Notes: a model not told the origin generated them from the sequence alone. A stretch of DNA of 64,000 bases from Flavobacterium aquatile LMG 4008 = ATCC 11947 (GCF_000757385.1 NZ_JRHH01000004.1:1-64000); one strand, 5' to 3'; numbered from the stretch's first letter, positions 45,956-56,600 are shown. Program-made: numbers and translations.

Positions 45956-46510
45956 TTAAAATAAATCTAAAGTAATTATTTCTAAGTCATTTTCTAGACC
46001 AGCATAGTTTCTTGCAGAACTAAAATAATAATCTTCGGGTAAAGTAACAATTTTTTCTTTTACTGGATTGTTATGTATGTAATCTACTTTTTGTTTTATA
46101 AACCAATTTGTTTCTACAATCTCTGCATGATAACCATCTTGCCAAACTTTATGTTGTTGTTCCCTTTTTAGGTGTTGACATGCTTTTTTAAAATAATCAA
46201 CCATCCATTCTCGTCTGCTTTCGGGTTCATTAATTATAATTTCTATTATTTTTTTGGAAGTAAATTTTTTGAAATCTCTTATCACATCTGATAGTATGAA
46301 GCCGTCCGTCGCTTTGCATAATAAATGTATATGGTTGCTCATTATCACATAAGAATAAATTTCTAAACCTTTATTCTTCTGACAATAATTTAAAGCATTT
46401 ATGATGTTGTATTTTTGATTTAGTCTTGAGAAAACGTCTATCCAGCCTACCGTTGTTATCGTGATAAAAAAAGCTTGCTCTGTGATTGTGGCTTTGTATT
46501 TGGTTGACAT
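45956..46510 (-). CDS. REP-associated tyrosine transposase (RAYT, Y1 HUH family)
   Basis: The 184-residue protein has the HUH motif SNHIHLL (H60, H62) and the catalytic tyrosine Y144 in VDYIHNNPV, both placed as in the Y1 transposases (IS200/IS605 relatives) called RAYT or TnpA-REP. RAYTs nick and join single-stranded DNA at REP hairpins and are usually single-copy, domesticated genes. The surrounding DNA is full of REP hairpins, which supports the call. ATG at 46510 is preferred to a TTG 18 bases upstream. It appears intact. Confidence 0.9.
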   Translation of the reverse strand: MSTKYKATITEQAFFITITTVGWIDVFSRLNQKYNIINALNYCQKNKGLEIYSYVIMSNHIHLLCKATDGFILSDVIRDFKKFTSKKIIEIIINEPESRREWMVDYFKKACQHLKREQQHKVWQDGYHAEIVETNWFIKQKVDYIHNNPVKEKIVTLPEDYYFSSARNYAGLENDLEIITLDLF

Positions 46511-46519
46511 GGCTTTTGT

Positions 46520-46698
46520 TTTAATCAAATTTAATAAAAAAAACTACAAATCTTAAGTTGTAGTTTTTTATTTGTCTGATAGTGATTTTATTTCTTTGTG
46601 GGCACGGATTGCAAATCCGCGCTATCGATGTGTATACATATCCGCGCTATCTGGGTTTTATCTCTTTGTGGGCACGGATTGCAAATCCGCGCTATCGG
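46520..46698. repeat. Direct repeat, first copy (357-bp offset)
   Basis: These 179 bases recur at 46877-47055 with at most a few changes (for example GCTATCGATG here, GCTATCGGTG there). The unit includes a hairpin ACTACAA - TTGTAGT with flanking A- and T-runs at about 46538-46568, which can terminate in both directions, and two complete plus one partial REP unit. It begins ten bases upstream of the RAYT start codon. Confidence 0.9.
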
Positions 46699-47053
46699 TT
46701 TGCAAATCCGCGCTATCGGTGTGTATACATATCCGCGCTATCTGGGTTTTATCTCTTTGTGGGCACGGATTGCAAATCCGCGCTATCGATGTGTGGACAC
46801 GGATTGCAAATTCGCGCTATCTGGGTAGTGATTTTATCTCTTTTTGGGCACGGATTGCAAATCCGAGCTATCGGTGTTTAATCAAATTTAATAAAAAAAA
46901 CTACAAATCTTAAGTTGTAGTTTTTTATTTGTCTGATAGTGATTTTATTTCTTTGTGGGCACGGATTGCAAATCCGCGCTATCGGTGTGTATACATATCC
47001 GCGCTATCTGGGTTTTATCTCTTTGTGGGCACGGATTGCAAATCCGCGCTATC
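46602..47053 (+). repeat. REP hairpin cluster, right side
   Basis: Complete units with core CGGATTGCAAATCCG lie at 46602-46626, 46672-46696, 46763-46787, 46848-46872, 46959-46983 and 47029-47053, with a variant (AATTCG right arm) at 46798-46821. Partial units that keep only the right arm (TCCGCGCTATC) occur near 46641, 46706, 46732 and 46997. All have the same orientation. The spacers repeat too (GGGTTTTATCTCTTTGTGG), so the cluster grew by duplication. Open frames across it are by-products of the repeats. Confidence 0.92.
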
Positions 47054-47055
47054 GG
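46877..47055. repeat. Direct repeat, second copy (357-bp offset)
   Basis: This is the second copy of 46520-46698, including the ACTACAA - TTGTAGT hairpin and two complete REP units. It ends where the match to the first copy ends, at GCTATCGG. Confidence 0.9.
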
Positions 47056-47236
47056 CAAAAGGGTAGTGGTCATTCGCTTCCACTAATGAAACAAATCTAA
47101 AACTTTCAATTGGATAAAAAACAGGTATTTTTACGTGGTTTTATTTGAATTATTTGCTGTAGGTTTGCAGTGTTGAGTTAGACTTTGACACTTATTTAAA
47201 CCCACAATTTTTAGTTTTTAGTTGTATTTAAATTGA

Positions 47237-47268
47237 AAATGCCAGTACTTAATTGCACTGGCATTTTT
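47237..47268. terminator. Isolated terminator-like hairpin
   Basis: AAATGCCAGT pairs with ACTGGCATTT and is followed by T residues. No gene ends nearby on the plus strand; on the minus strand a T-run is weaker. It may be left over from a lost gene. Confidence 0.65.
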
Positions 47269-47291
47269 CTTTTGCTATATAAACTATTTTC

Positions 47292-47473
47292 CACTTTCGT
47301 CATTTCGAGTGTTTTTTACAAAATTGCGACTGAGCTATTTTGTAAAAAATGACCCGAGGCTTGCCGAACTGAGCGAAGCTAATCGAGAACTTTGGAACAC
47401 TAATTATTTTTCATAGGTTCTCGATAAAATTTTGCTCCATTACATTCCGCAAAATCACTCGAAGTGACGGTGG
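47292..47473. repeat. Composite inverted-repeat element (family B)
   Basis: The ends are inverted copies: GTCATTTCGAGTG at 47299-47311 and CACTCGAAGTGAC at about 47457-47469. Inside are a long hairpin TTTTTTACAAAAT / ATTTTGTAAAAAA (about 47312-47349) and AATCGAGAAC (47381-47390) paired with GTTCTCGAT (about 47417-47425). I recall such GTCATTTCGAGTG elements as common in Flavobacteriaceae intergenic DNA. It lies just beyond the clpB stop codon. Confidence 0.75.
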
Positions 47474-47501
47474 GTTTTATCATTTTCCAATTGACGCGAG
47501 T

Positions 47502-50105
47502 TTAACTCACCAACGCACTTTGATTTCTAAAAACGAGTTGCCCATCAAAGCTGTCTAATAAGATAATACTATCCGTCGTTACTTTGCCTGCCAATATTTC
47601 TTTAGAAAGTTGGTTCAACACTTCGCGTTGGATAACACGTTTCACTGGTCGCGCTCCATATTGCGGATCGTAACCTTTTTCGGCTAGATAAGCAATGGCT
47701 TCTGGTGTGGCGTCCATAGTGATGTTTTGGTGTGCCAACATCTTGGTCAATCCTTTGATTTGCAAACGAACAATTTCTTTGATATTCGCACTAGTTAACG
47801 GCGTGAACATTACAATTTCGTCTATTCTATTGATGAATTCTGGGCGAACGGTTTGTTTTAATAATCCTAAAACTTCTACTTTGGCAGCTTCGGTTGTGGC
47901 TTCGATGTTGCCTTTCATGTTTTCAAATTTCTCTTGTATGATACCACTTCCCATATTACTGGTCATGATAATAATGGTGTTTTTGAAATCGGCCAAGCGT
48001 CCTTTGTTGTCGGTTAATCTTCCTTCGTCTAATACTTGTAATAAAATGTTGAACGTATCGGGATGCGCTTTTTCGATCTCGTCTAGCAAAATTACAGAAT
48101 AGGGTTTTCTACGCACGGCTTCTGTTAATTGTCCGCCTTCGTCATAACCTACATATCCTGGAGGCGCACCAACCAATCGGCTTACGCTGTGGCGTTCTTG
48201 GTATTCGCTCATGTCAATTCGAGTCATGGCGTTTTCGTCGTCAAATAAATACTCGGCTAAGGCTTTCGCTAACTCGGTTTTTCCAACTCCAGTTGTTCCC
48301 AGAAATAGGAAGGTTCCAATTGGTTTTTTCATGTCTTGCAATCCGGCGCGACTTCTTCGAACGGCATCACTTATAGCCTGAATGGCTTCTTCCTGACCTA
48401 CAACTCTGTGATGCAATTCGTCTTCGAGTTTTAATAATTTCTCGCGTTCTCCTTGCAGCATTTTGGTTACTGGTACACCAGTCCATTTGGCAACGACTTC
48501 GGCAATGTCTTCGCGAGTTACTTCTTCTTTTATCAAGGAAGTACCCGATTGGTTTTCCAGTAATTGTTGTTGCAATTCGTCCAATCGTTGTTGTGCTTCT
48601 TTGATTTTTCCGTAACGAATTTCGGCAACCTTACCGTAATCGCCATCGCGTTCGGCACGTTCGGCATCGAGTTTGAAATCTTCTATTTCGAGTTTCACGG
48701 CTTGAATGTTATCAACCACATCTTTCTCTGATTTCCATTTGGTGAAAATTTCATTGCGTTCTTCTTTAAGATTCGCTAAGTCCAAACCAAGACCTTTAAG
48801 TTTGGTTTCGTCATTTTCACGTTTGATGGCTTCGATTTCGATTTCTAGCTGCATGATTTTTCTATCCAAAACATCGAGTTCTTCGGGCTTCGAATTGATT
48901 TCCATACGTAGTTTAGATGCCGCTTCGTCCATTAAATCGATAGCTTTATCAGGTAAAAATCGATTGGTAATATAGCGTTGCGATAATTCTACGGCCGCAA
49001 TAATAGCATCGTCTTTGATGCGTACTTTATGGTGTGTTTCATATTTTTCTTTGATACCACGCAAAATGGAAATCGCGCTTTCGGTATCGGGTTCATCAAC
49101 CATTACTTTCTGGAAACGACGTTCGAGCGCTTTGTCTTTTTCGAAATATTTTTGGTATTCGTCTAATGTTGTTGCACCGATAGCACGCAATTCGCCACGA
49201 GCCAAAGCAGGTTTCAAAATGTTAGCCGCATCCATTGCACCTTCGCCGCCGCCAGCACCAACTAACGTATGAATTTCGTCAATGAAAAGTACGATATCAC
49301 CTTCGGCAGAAGTCACTTCTTTTACTACCGATTTAAGTCGTTCTTCAAATTCACCTTTGTATTTTGCACCAGCAATTAACGCACCCATATCCAATGAAAA
49401 AACGATTTTGTCTTTCAGATTTTCGGGTACATCGCCATCTACAATTCGGTGCGCTAAACCTTCGGCAATGGCAGTTTTACCAACTCCAGGTTCACCAACC
49501 AACATCGGATTGTTTTTGGTTCTTCTCGTCAAAATTTGCAACACTCTACGAATTTCTTCATCACGACCAATTACAGGATCGAGTTTGCCGTTTTTAGCCA
49601 ATTCGTTTAAGTTTTTCGCGTATTTGTTCAAAGCATTGTATGTTTCTTCGGCAGAAGCAGACGTTACTCGTTCGCCTTTACGCATTTCAGAAATCGCTGC
49701 TTGTAATCCTTTTTCGGTTACACCTTGATCTTTTAGGATTTGGGCAATTTTGCTTTTAGATTTGAAAATAGCCAGTATTAAATGTTCAATCGAAACGAAT
49801 TCGTCGTTCATTTTCTTGGCGATGATTTCGGCTTCATTTAAAGTTGTACTTGCTTCACGAGAAAACATAAGTTCACCTCCAGAAACTTTTGGAAAGCTTT
49901 GAATTGTGCTGTCAAGAATTTTTTTGAATAAGTCAATGTTTACGTTGAGTTTCTTTAATAGGAACGGAGTAACGTTCTCGTCAACTTCGAGAATTCCTTT
50001 AAATAGGTGTTCGTTTTCCACTTGTTGTTGTTGGAAACTTTGTGCAATTTGCTGTGCTTGTTGCAACGCTTCTTGCGATTTGATTGTTAATTTATTTATG
50101 TTCAT
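47502..50105 (-). CDS. clpB: ATP-dependent chaperone ClpB
   Basis: ClpB pulls polypeptides out of aggregates together with DnaK. The 867-residue protein, from ATG at 50105 ([14 protein letters not shown]), has the N-terminal Clp repeat domain, two AAA+ modules with Walker A sites GEPGVGKT and GTTGVGKT, the coiled-coil middle domain between them (about 400-530), and the C-terminal domain with [17 protein letters not shown] 38-residue upstream extension has no family match and is rejected. It is transcribed alone. Confidence 0.96.
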   Translation of the reverse strand: MNINKLTIKSQEALQQAQQIAQSFQQQQVENEHLFKGILEVDENVTPFLLKKLNVNIDLFKKILDSTIQSFPKVSGGELMFSREASTTLNEAEIIAKKMNDEFVSIEHLILAIFKSKSKIAQILKDQGVTEKGLQAAISEMRKGERVTSASAEETYNALNKYAKNLNELAKNGKLDPVIGRDEEIRRVLQILTRRTKNNPMLVGEPGVGKTAIAEGLAHRIVDGDVPENLKDKIVFSLDMGALIAGAKYKGEFEERLKSVVKEVTSAEGDIVLFIDEIHTLVGAGGGEGAMDAANILKPALARGELRAIGATTLDEYQKYFEKDKALERRFQKVMVDEPDTESAISILRGIKEKYETHHKVRIKDDAIIAAVELSQRYITNRFLPDKAIDLMDEAASKLRMEINSKPEELDVLDRKIMQLEIEIEAIKRENDETKLKGLGLDLANLKEERNEIFTKWKSEKDVVDNIQAVKLEIEDFKLDAERAERDGDYGKVAEIRYGKIKEAQQRLDELQQQLLENQSGTSLIKEEVTREDIAEVVAKWTGVPVTKMLQGEREKLLKLEDELHHRVVGQEEAIQAISDAVRRSRAGLQDMKKPIGTFLFLGTTGVGKTELAKALAEYLFDDENAMTRIDMSEYQERHSVSRLVGAPPGYVGYDEGGQLTEAVRRKPYSVILLDEIEKAHPDTFNILLQVLDEGRLTDNKGRLADFKNTIIIMTSNMGSGIIQEKFENMKGNIEATTEAAKVEVLGLLKQTVRPEFINRIDEIVMFTPLTSANIKEIVRLQIKGLTKMLAHQNITMDATPEAIAYLAEKGYDPQYGARPVKRVIQREVLNQLSKEILAGKVTTDSIILLDSFDGQLVFRNQSALVS

Positions 50106-50352
50106 TTTTTGTGTTGTATAATGTATGTTGTAAAATTGTATATTGTTTGTAATGTAGTCGTCAAGATGTATTCCAATTGAAAAATTAGGACAAAATGACT
50201 TGTTGGTAAGCAGAAACACTATTAAAGTTACGACAAAAAGTCGGGTTTTGTGACTTTATTGGTTAAAATCATTAATCAAATTACAAAAAAGCTTCCATTA
50301 AATAAAGATGCTGTAATTTTGCAAAATCAATTGAATGTAATAACAAAGTAAT

Positions 50353-50739
50353 ATGAGTTTATTTAAAAATATATTTGGAAGTCAAGACGAAGAAAATAAA
50401 GTGTCGAAAGTAGATTGGAGAATGTTAACCAATGTTGATGATTTGAACGAAATTGTAAATGAATCGGCTGGCAAACCTATTTTGATTTTCAAACACAGTA
50501 CGCGTTGTAGTATCAGTAGAATGGTGTTGAAGCAATTTGAAAACGAATTTGATTTACAAGATAAAATCACTCCTTATTTTCTTGATTTACTAAATCACCG
50601 AGATGTATCGAATGAAATTGCTACTAAATTTGACGTTTATCATCAATCGCCACAACTGATTGTTATTCAAGACGGAAAATCTATTTATGATGTTTCACAT
50701 GATAGTATTGATGCGCATTCATTAAAGAAATTCGTATAG
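50353..50739 (+). CDS. ytxJ: Bacillithiol system redox-active protein YtxJ
   Basis: The 128-residue protein has a thioredoxin-like fold with a single cysteine in the motif FKHSTRCSISRMVL (C52), the YtxJ/monothiol bacilliredoxin pattern. It would remove bacillithiol from proteins, a thiol used by Firmicutes and many Flavobacteriaceae. It is divergent from clpB and lies 4 bp before the lactonase-like gene, so the two are probably co-transcribed. Confidence 0.85.
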   Translation: MSLFKNIFGSQDEENKVSKVDWRMLTNVDDLNEIVNESAGKPILIFKHSTRCSISRMVLKQFENEFDLQDKITPYFLDLLNHRDVSNEIATKFDVYHQSPQLIVIQDGKSIYDVSHDSIDAHSLKKFV

Positions 50740-50743
50740 CTAT

Positions 50744-51850
50744 ATGAAAATTAGAATTGGAATCATCGCGCTTTTGTCTGTTGTAATTATGAGTTGTTCG
50801 ACTTCAAAAAGTACTAATTATTTAGTTGGAACTTATACAGATAATGAATCGCAAGGAATCAATCTTATTAAGTTCAATGAAGAATCAAATACTATTTCAT
50901 TAGAAAAAGTAGTATCTGGCATTGAAAATCCTTCGTTTGTAATTACTAATAAAGCAAAGACGATTGTAGTTTCTGTCGAAGAAACAGCAAGTAAAGAAGG
51001 CGGAAAAGTGACTTCGTATTCCTACGATTCTAATTCAAATACTTTTACCAAATTAAGCTCGTTTTTCACAAAAGGCGATCATCCTTGCACAGTTGCTTTT
51101 AGTCCGAAAGAGAATTTTATTGTAGTTGGAAATTATTCTGGTGGGAATTTGAGCGTTTTTCCAATTGATAAAAAAGGAAATTTATCTGAAAGTGTTAATG
51201 AAATTCAATTTGAAGGTCAAAGTATCGATCGTGATCGTCAAGAAAAACCGCATGTGCATTGCATCGTTTTTCATCCTAAAGAAAATAAAATGTTCGTTGC
51301 CGATTTAGGTCGTGATGTGATTGAAATTATTCCATTTGATGAATATTCAAAAACATTTTTACAAAACGAAAGATCGGTTGCTGTAAAAGTTGCTGCTGGT
51401 TCTGGACCACGACATTTAGTTTGGAATAAAGCTGGAACTAGATTGTATGTAACATTCGAACTGACCAATGAAGTAGGAGTATTTGATTATAAAAACAATC
51501 AGTTACTTCCAATTCAAACGATAGCATTAACTAAAGAAAAAACTACTGGCTCGACGGCAGAACTACGTTTAAGTAACGATGAGAAATTTCTTTATGTTTC
51601 GGTGAGAGGTGTTGATAATCATATTGTTGCGATGAAAATTGCCGATAATAAACTTGAGAAAATTCAAACAATTCTAACAGAAAGAACACCTAGAAATTTT
51701 ATTATTTCCAAGAATCAAAAGTATATTTTCGTAGCTTCACAATCTTCCAACTTAATTACGGTTTATAAAAGAGACAGAAAAACAGGTTTATTTCAGCAAA
51801 CTTTAAGCACATTAAGTATCAATAAACCAGTATATTTCTTCGGATTCTAA
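50744..51850 (+). CDS. Lactonase-family beta-propeller lipoprotein
   Basis: The 368-residue protein has a lipoprotein signal (C18 in VVIMSC) and a seven-bladed propeller of the YbhE/Pgl type, with blade motifs such as NYLVGTYTDNESQGI, HCIVFHPKENKMFVADLGRD and GSGPRHLVWNKAGTRLYV. The family includes 6-phosphogluconolactonase, but a lipoprotein on the outside of the cytoplasmic membrane is unlikely to serve the pentose phosphate pathway, so the substrate remains open. It follows ytxJ by 4 bp. Confidence 0.83.
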   Translation: MKIRIGIIALLSVVIMSCSTSKSTNYLVGTYTDNESQGINLIKFNEESNTISLEKVVSGIENPSFVITNKAKTIVVSVEETASKEGGKVTSYSYDSNSNTFTKLSSFFTKGDHPCTVAFSPKENFIVVGNYSGGNLSVFPIDKKGNLSESVNEIQFEGQSIDRDRQEKPHVHCIVFHPKENKMFVADLGRDVIEIIPFDEYSKTFLQNERSVAVKVAAGSGPRHLVWNKAGTRLYVTFELTNEVGVFDYKNNQLLPIQTIALTKEKTTGSTAELRLSNDEKFLYVSVRGVDNHIVAMKIADNKLEKIQTILTERTPRNFIISKNQKYIFVASQSSNLITVYKRDRKTGLFQQTLSTLSINKPVYFFGF

Positions 51851-51913
51851 GCATTAATTTTATCGTCTTTTTTTATTTCATTTTTTTCTTTCCATAAGTT
51901 TAACACAAATTTA

Positions 51914-51955
51914 AGTTCGATTAGTTCGGTATTTTACGAACTAGAATTAAATTTG
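51914..51955 (+). promoter_or_regulatory. Operator-like palindrome and promoter of the efflux operon
   Basis: TAGTTCG (51922-51928), an 8-base spacer, and CGAACTA (51937-51943) form a perfect inverted repeat; a third AGTTCG half-site lies at 51914-51919. The -7 element TAAATTTG at 51948-51955 directly follows, so a bound dimer would block RNA polymerase. Transcription would start only about nine bases before the regulator's ATG. The likely ligand is the GbsR-type protein encoded next. Confidence 0.65.
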
Positions 51956-51970
51956 CAAAAAATTATTTCA

Positions 51971-52459
51971 ATGGATAACGAAAAGAATGAATTAATAGAA
52001 TCGTTTGGAGCACACTTCGAACGTATTTACAATATTCCGCCGCTTGCAGGACGAATTCTCTCTACATTAATAATTGACGGATGCAAGTCGGGCTTGACCT
52101 TTGAGCAACTTGTAGAAATCATGCAAGCGAGTAAAAGTTCGGTTTCTACCAATCTAAATTTATTACAAAAAACCAATAGAGTTGAATATTTTACATTAGT
52201 TGGTGATAGGAAAAAATATTTCAAAGCTGCTCCATTAAGTCAAAGATTACAAAACTATCTTACTTTAATTGACGATGAAAAGACATTAGTAGACAAGTTA
52301 AAGCAGTTTAGAAAAAAGAATATGTCTTGCGAAAAAGAGGAAATCAATTTTCATAATATGTGTGCCTACAAGGAGCATCTTATTCAAGTTGAACAGCTTC
52401 TTACAACTACCATAAGTAAATTCAAATCAATCGAAATTAAAAATCAATCTGCTAAATAA
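51971..52459 (+). CDS. GbsR/MarR-family transcriptional repressor of the efflux operon
   Basis: From ATG at 51971 the protein has 162 residues. Residues of about 20-95 form the winged helix (AGRILSTLIIDGCKSGLTFEQLVEIMQASKS, then SVSTNLNLLQKTNRVEYFTLVGDRKKYF), typical of GbsR-type proteins. The tail has two cysteines (MSCEKEE and NMCAYKE). A TTG start 18 bases upstream would lie inside the promoter and is rejected. It heads an operon with RND efflux genes and probably represses it by binding the palindrome over its own promoter. Confidence 0.88.
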   Translation: MDNEKNELIESFGAHFERIYNIPPLAGRILSTLIIDGCKSGLTFEQLVEIMQASKSSVSTNLNLLQKTNRVEYFTLVGDRKKYFKAAPLSQRLQNYLTLIDDEKTLVDKLKQFRKKNMSCEKEEINFHNMCAYKEHLIQVEQLLTTTISKFKSIEIKNQSAK

Positions 52460-52467
52460 AAATCCCC

Positions 52468-53595
52468 ATGAAAAAGAGTTATTTAATCCTTTCAATACTT
52501 CTAACAGCAAGTTTGCTTTCTTGTAAAAAAGAAGAAGCCGCAACAAAAGAAATGCCGGCAATGCCCTATAAAGTTGTTGAAATTCAAAAGTCAAATACTA
52601 CGCTAATTGCAGAATATCCAGTGACTTTAGAAGGTGTAACCGATGTTGAAATTCGTGCCAAAGTTGATGGCTATATCGAGAAAATATATGTTGATGAAGG
52701 TCAGGAAGTTCGCAAAGGACAGCCACTTTTTAAATTAGAAACATTAACTGCAACTCAAGATGCTGGTGCTGCTAAAGCAAAAGTTACTGCTGCACAAGTA
52801 GAAGTAAATCGATTAAAACCTTTGGTTGATCGTAAAATTATAAGTGACGTACAACTGGAAACAGCTAAAGCTAATTTAGCAAGTGCCGTAAGTACATACC
52901 AAAGTATAATTGCAAGAATTAATTATGCTACAATAAAAAGTCCGGTAAACGGAATTGTGGGAACTTTACCAATGCGTGTAGGAAGTTATGTGAGTAGTCA
53001 AACCGCTGAACCGTTAACACGTGTTTCCGATATTAGTTCGATTTATGCTTATTTTTCTGTAAATGAAAAACAGCAATTAGACATTATGATGAATTCTGAT
53101 GGAAAATCATTTCAAGAGAAAGTAAACAAAATGTTACCTGTAAATTTAGTTTTGAGTAACGGAATGGCTTATGAGCAAACTGGAAAAATTGAAACTTTTA
53201 GCGGTCAAGCTGATTCGCAGACTGGTTCGTTTAATGTAAGAGCTAAATTTTCTAACGCCAATAAATTACTTCGTTCTGGTGGAAGTGGCACAATTCAAAT
53301 TCCAACAAAACTGAATGATGTAATAATAATTCCGCAAAGTGCTTCATTAGAATTACAAGACAAGAGAATTACACTTATTGTTGATAAAGACAACAAGGTA
53401 AAAACAGTGCCAATTGAAGTTCGAGCGGTTTCTGGAGGAAAATTTTATGTTGTTGATAAAGGTTTAAATGTTGGTGATAAAGTACTTCTTGAAGGAATTG
53501 GAATCATCACAGAAGGAACGGCAATCAAACCAGAATTGGTTCCGATGAACGATGTTCTAAACCCGAAAACAGAGTCAACTCCAACAACTAAATAA
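52468..53595 (+). CDS. RND efflux periplasmic adaptor subunit
   Basis: The 375-residue protein has a lipoprotein signal (C19 in ASLLSC) and the membrane-fusion-protein plan: a lipoyl-type domain (VDGYIEKIYVDEGQEVRKGQPLFKLE), an alpha-hairpin (about 100-140), a second lipoyl half (ATIKSPVNGIVGTLPMRVGSYV), and beta-barrel and membrane-proximal domains. It links the pump to the TolC channel. It is 8 bp after the regulator and 17 bp before the permease. Confidence 0.94.
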   Translation: MKKSYLILSILLTASLLSCKKEEAATKEMPAMPYKVVEIQKSNTTLIAEYPVTLEGVTDVEIRAKVDGYIEKIYVDEGQEVRKGQPLFKLETLTATQDAGAAKAKVTAAQVEVNRLKPLVDRKIISDVQLETAKANLASAVSTYQSIIARINYATIKSPVNGIVGTLPMRVGSYVSSQTAEPLTRVSDISSIYAYFSVNEKQQLDIMMNSDGKSFQEKVNKMLPVNLVLSNGMAYEQTGKIETFSGQADSQTGSFNVRAKFSNANKLLRSGGSGTIQIPTKLNDVIIIPQSASLELQDKRITLIVDKDNKVKTVPIEVRAVSGGKFYVVDKGLNVGDKVLLEGIGIITEGTAIKPELVPMNDVLNPKTESTPTTK

Positions 53596-53612
53596 TTTAA
53601 TAAAAACAGATT

Positions 53613-56600
53613 ATGTTTCAAAAATTTATTGACAGACCTGTATTGTCAACGGTGATTTCTGTTATCATCGTTATTTTGGGAGTTTTAGGATTAATTTCGC
53701 TTCCAGTTTCACAATATCCAGAAATTGCGCCACCAACGGTTACAGTTTCGGCAAATTATCAAGGAGCAAGTTCAGAAGTGGTTATGAATTCTGTTGTAAT
53801 TCCGCTAGAAGAACAAATTAATGGAGTAGAAGACATGACCTACATGACTTCGACATCCAATAATGATGGCTCGGCTTCGATTACTGTGTATTTTAAATTG
53901 GGTACCAATCCCGATTTGGCTGCCGTAAATATTCAAAACCGTGTTTCTCGTGCCTCGTCATTACTTCCGCAAGAAGTTACAAGAGCTGGAGTAACCACGG
54001 CTAAAAGACAAAGTGATAATATTTTAATTTTTTCGCTTTACAGTGAAAACCCAGATTATGATATGACTTTTCTTCAAAACTACGCCAATATTAATATTTT
54101 ACCAAAAATAAAGCGTGTTGCTGGAGTTGGTGAAGCCTTAATTTTTGGACAAAAAGACTATTCAATGCGAATTTGGCTTAAGCCTGATGTAATGGCATCC
54201 TACGGATTAGTTCCATCGGATATTACTAGTTTATTAGCCGAACAAAACATTGAAGCGGCACCAGGACAATTGGGAGAAAGCGGTGAGCAATCGTTTCAAT
54301 ATACTTTAAAATATAGTGGTCGTTTTCAAGAAATAAAACAGTTTGAACAAATGGTAATTCGTTCAACAGAAAGCGGACAAGTACTTCGATTAGGTGATGT
54401 TGCTAAAATTGAACTTGGAGCGATAAATTATGCGAGTAACACATTAACCGATGGGCATCAATCTGTAGCGATTGCAATTGCGCAAACTGCTGGTTCTAAT
54501 GCTCAAGAAGTTATTGAAGGTTCTATAAAAGTATTGGAAGATTCTTCTGTAAATTTTCCGAAAGGAGTGAAGTATAAAGATTTAGTAAATGCTAATGATT
54601 TCCTTGATGAATCGATTACAAAGGTTATTCATACTTTAATTGAAGCCTTTATATTAGTATTTATCGTAGTGTTTTTATTTTTACAAGATTGGCGTTCTAC
54701 TTTAATTCCAGCAATTTCGGTTCCTGTAGCCATTATTGGAACGTTCTTTTTCTTGAATTTATTCGGATTTACAATCAATTTATTAACGTTATTCGCATTA
54801 GTTCTTGCTGTCGGAATTGTCGTCGATGATGCCATTGTCGTCGTCGAAGCTGTTCATGCCAAAATGGAAAACGGCGAACACGATCCGAGAAAGGCAACGC
54901 ACAGTGCCATGAACGAAATCAGTAGTGCCATTATTTCGATTACATTGGTGATGTCTGCTGTATTTATTCCGGTGTCGTTTATTAGTGGTTCGGCAGGTGT
55001 TTTTTATAAACAATTCGGATTAACATTAGCCGTTGCCATTGTTTTATCAGCAGTAAATGCACTTACACTTGCGCCAGCATTGTGTGCTATTTTCTTAAAA
55101 TCACATGATAAAGGTGAAGAGAAGAAAGGATTTTTAAAACGATTTTACGCAGGTTTCAATACAGCATTTGAAGCAACAACGATTAAATATAAAAAATCGG
55201 TGGAGTTTTTTATCAAACGTAAATGGTTGGCTTTTTTAGGAATTGCAGTATTTGCAGGTATTCTTGTGCTATTGATGAACATTACGCCAAAAGCATTTGT
55301 ACCCAATGAAGATACAGGTGTTGTAATTTCAGATATTTCGCTTCCGCCAGGAACTTCATTAGAAAGAACAGAAGAAATTTTATTAGAAATAGAAGGTAAA
55401 GTAAAAGACATTCCAGAAATAGCTGGATTTCTTAGAATTTCGGGTCGAAGTTTAATTAGCGGAACGGGAAGTAATTACGGAATGGTAATTGCCAAATTAA
55501 AACCGTGGTCGGAACGTAAAAATAGCAATCAAGATGTTACTGCTGTAGTGCAAGAATTATTTAAACGTTCCAGTGTTGTAAAAGATGCGAAAGTATTATT
55601 TTTTGCACGACCAACGTTGGTTGGATTCGGATTTACCAGCGGATTTGAATTTCAGTTGCAAGATCAAAAAGGTGGCTCAATTCAAGAGTTGAATGCAGTA
55701 AAAGATAAATTTTTGGCAGCTTTAAATAGTCGTCCCGAAATTAAATATGCATCGACTTCGTTTTCGCCAAATTATCCACAATATCGTATTGATTTGAATG
55801 TTCCTGCAATTAAAAAATCAGGATTGAGCGTTACCGATGTACTTGGAACAATGCAAGGTTATTATGGTGGTGTTTATGCTTCTAACTTCAATAAATTTGG
55901 AAAACAATTTCGTGTAATTTATCAAGCAGAACCGCAATATAGAGTCGATCCCGAATCGTTGAACAAAGTAATGGTACGAAATAGTTCTGGTAGAATGTCT
56001 CCAATTTCGGAGTTCATCACATTGACAAAAGTTTTCGGACCTCAAGCAATTGAACGTTTTAACTTGTTTACCTCGGTTAAAATTCAAGGTGCGCCAAAAG
56101 ACGGATTTAGTTCGGGTGAAGCCATTAAAGCAGTCGAAGAAGTTGCCGCTCAAACATTACCTGTTGGATATGGTTACGAATATTCGGGGATTACTCGTGA
56201 AGAAATCAGCGCTGGTGGACAAACGATTTTCATATTTATGTTGTGTTTGATATTTGTATATTTCTTGTTAGCAGCGCAATATGAAAGTTATATGTTGCCT
56301 TTTGCAGTATTACTTTCATTACCAGTTGGATTAGCAGGTTCTTATATTTTTGCCTTTTTCTTTAATGTTAGTGACAACATTTATCTGCAAATTACACTCA
56401 TCATGCTTATCGGATTATTGGCTAAAAATGCCATTCTTATTGTAGAGTTTTCGGCAGAAGCTAGGAGGAAAGGCTGGAGTATTTCGCATGCTGCAGTTCA
56501 AGGTGCCGGAGCACGTTTGCGTCCTATTTTAATGACATCATTTGCATTTATTTTAGGATTATTGCCATTAATGTTAGCACAAGGCGCTGGAGCAACAGGA

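Noticed and set aside
46572..46913. Overlapping open frames encoding repeated peptides in the REP cluster
   Set aside because: They exist because the REP units and spacers repeat without stop codons in several frames. The frames overlap each other, have no start context, and encode no family.
42600..47500. Prophage or integrative element
   Set aside because: No integrase, phage structural gene, tRNA-flanking direct repeat or conjugation gene is present. The region is a group of small genes and repeats with one RAYT.
50106..50219. 38-residue N-terminal extension of ClpB
   Set aside because: It lacks similarity to ClpB, and the usual N terminus [14 protein letters not shown] starts at ATG 50105.
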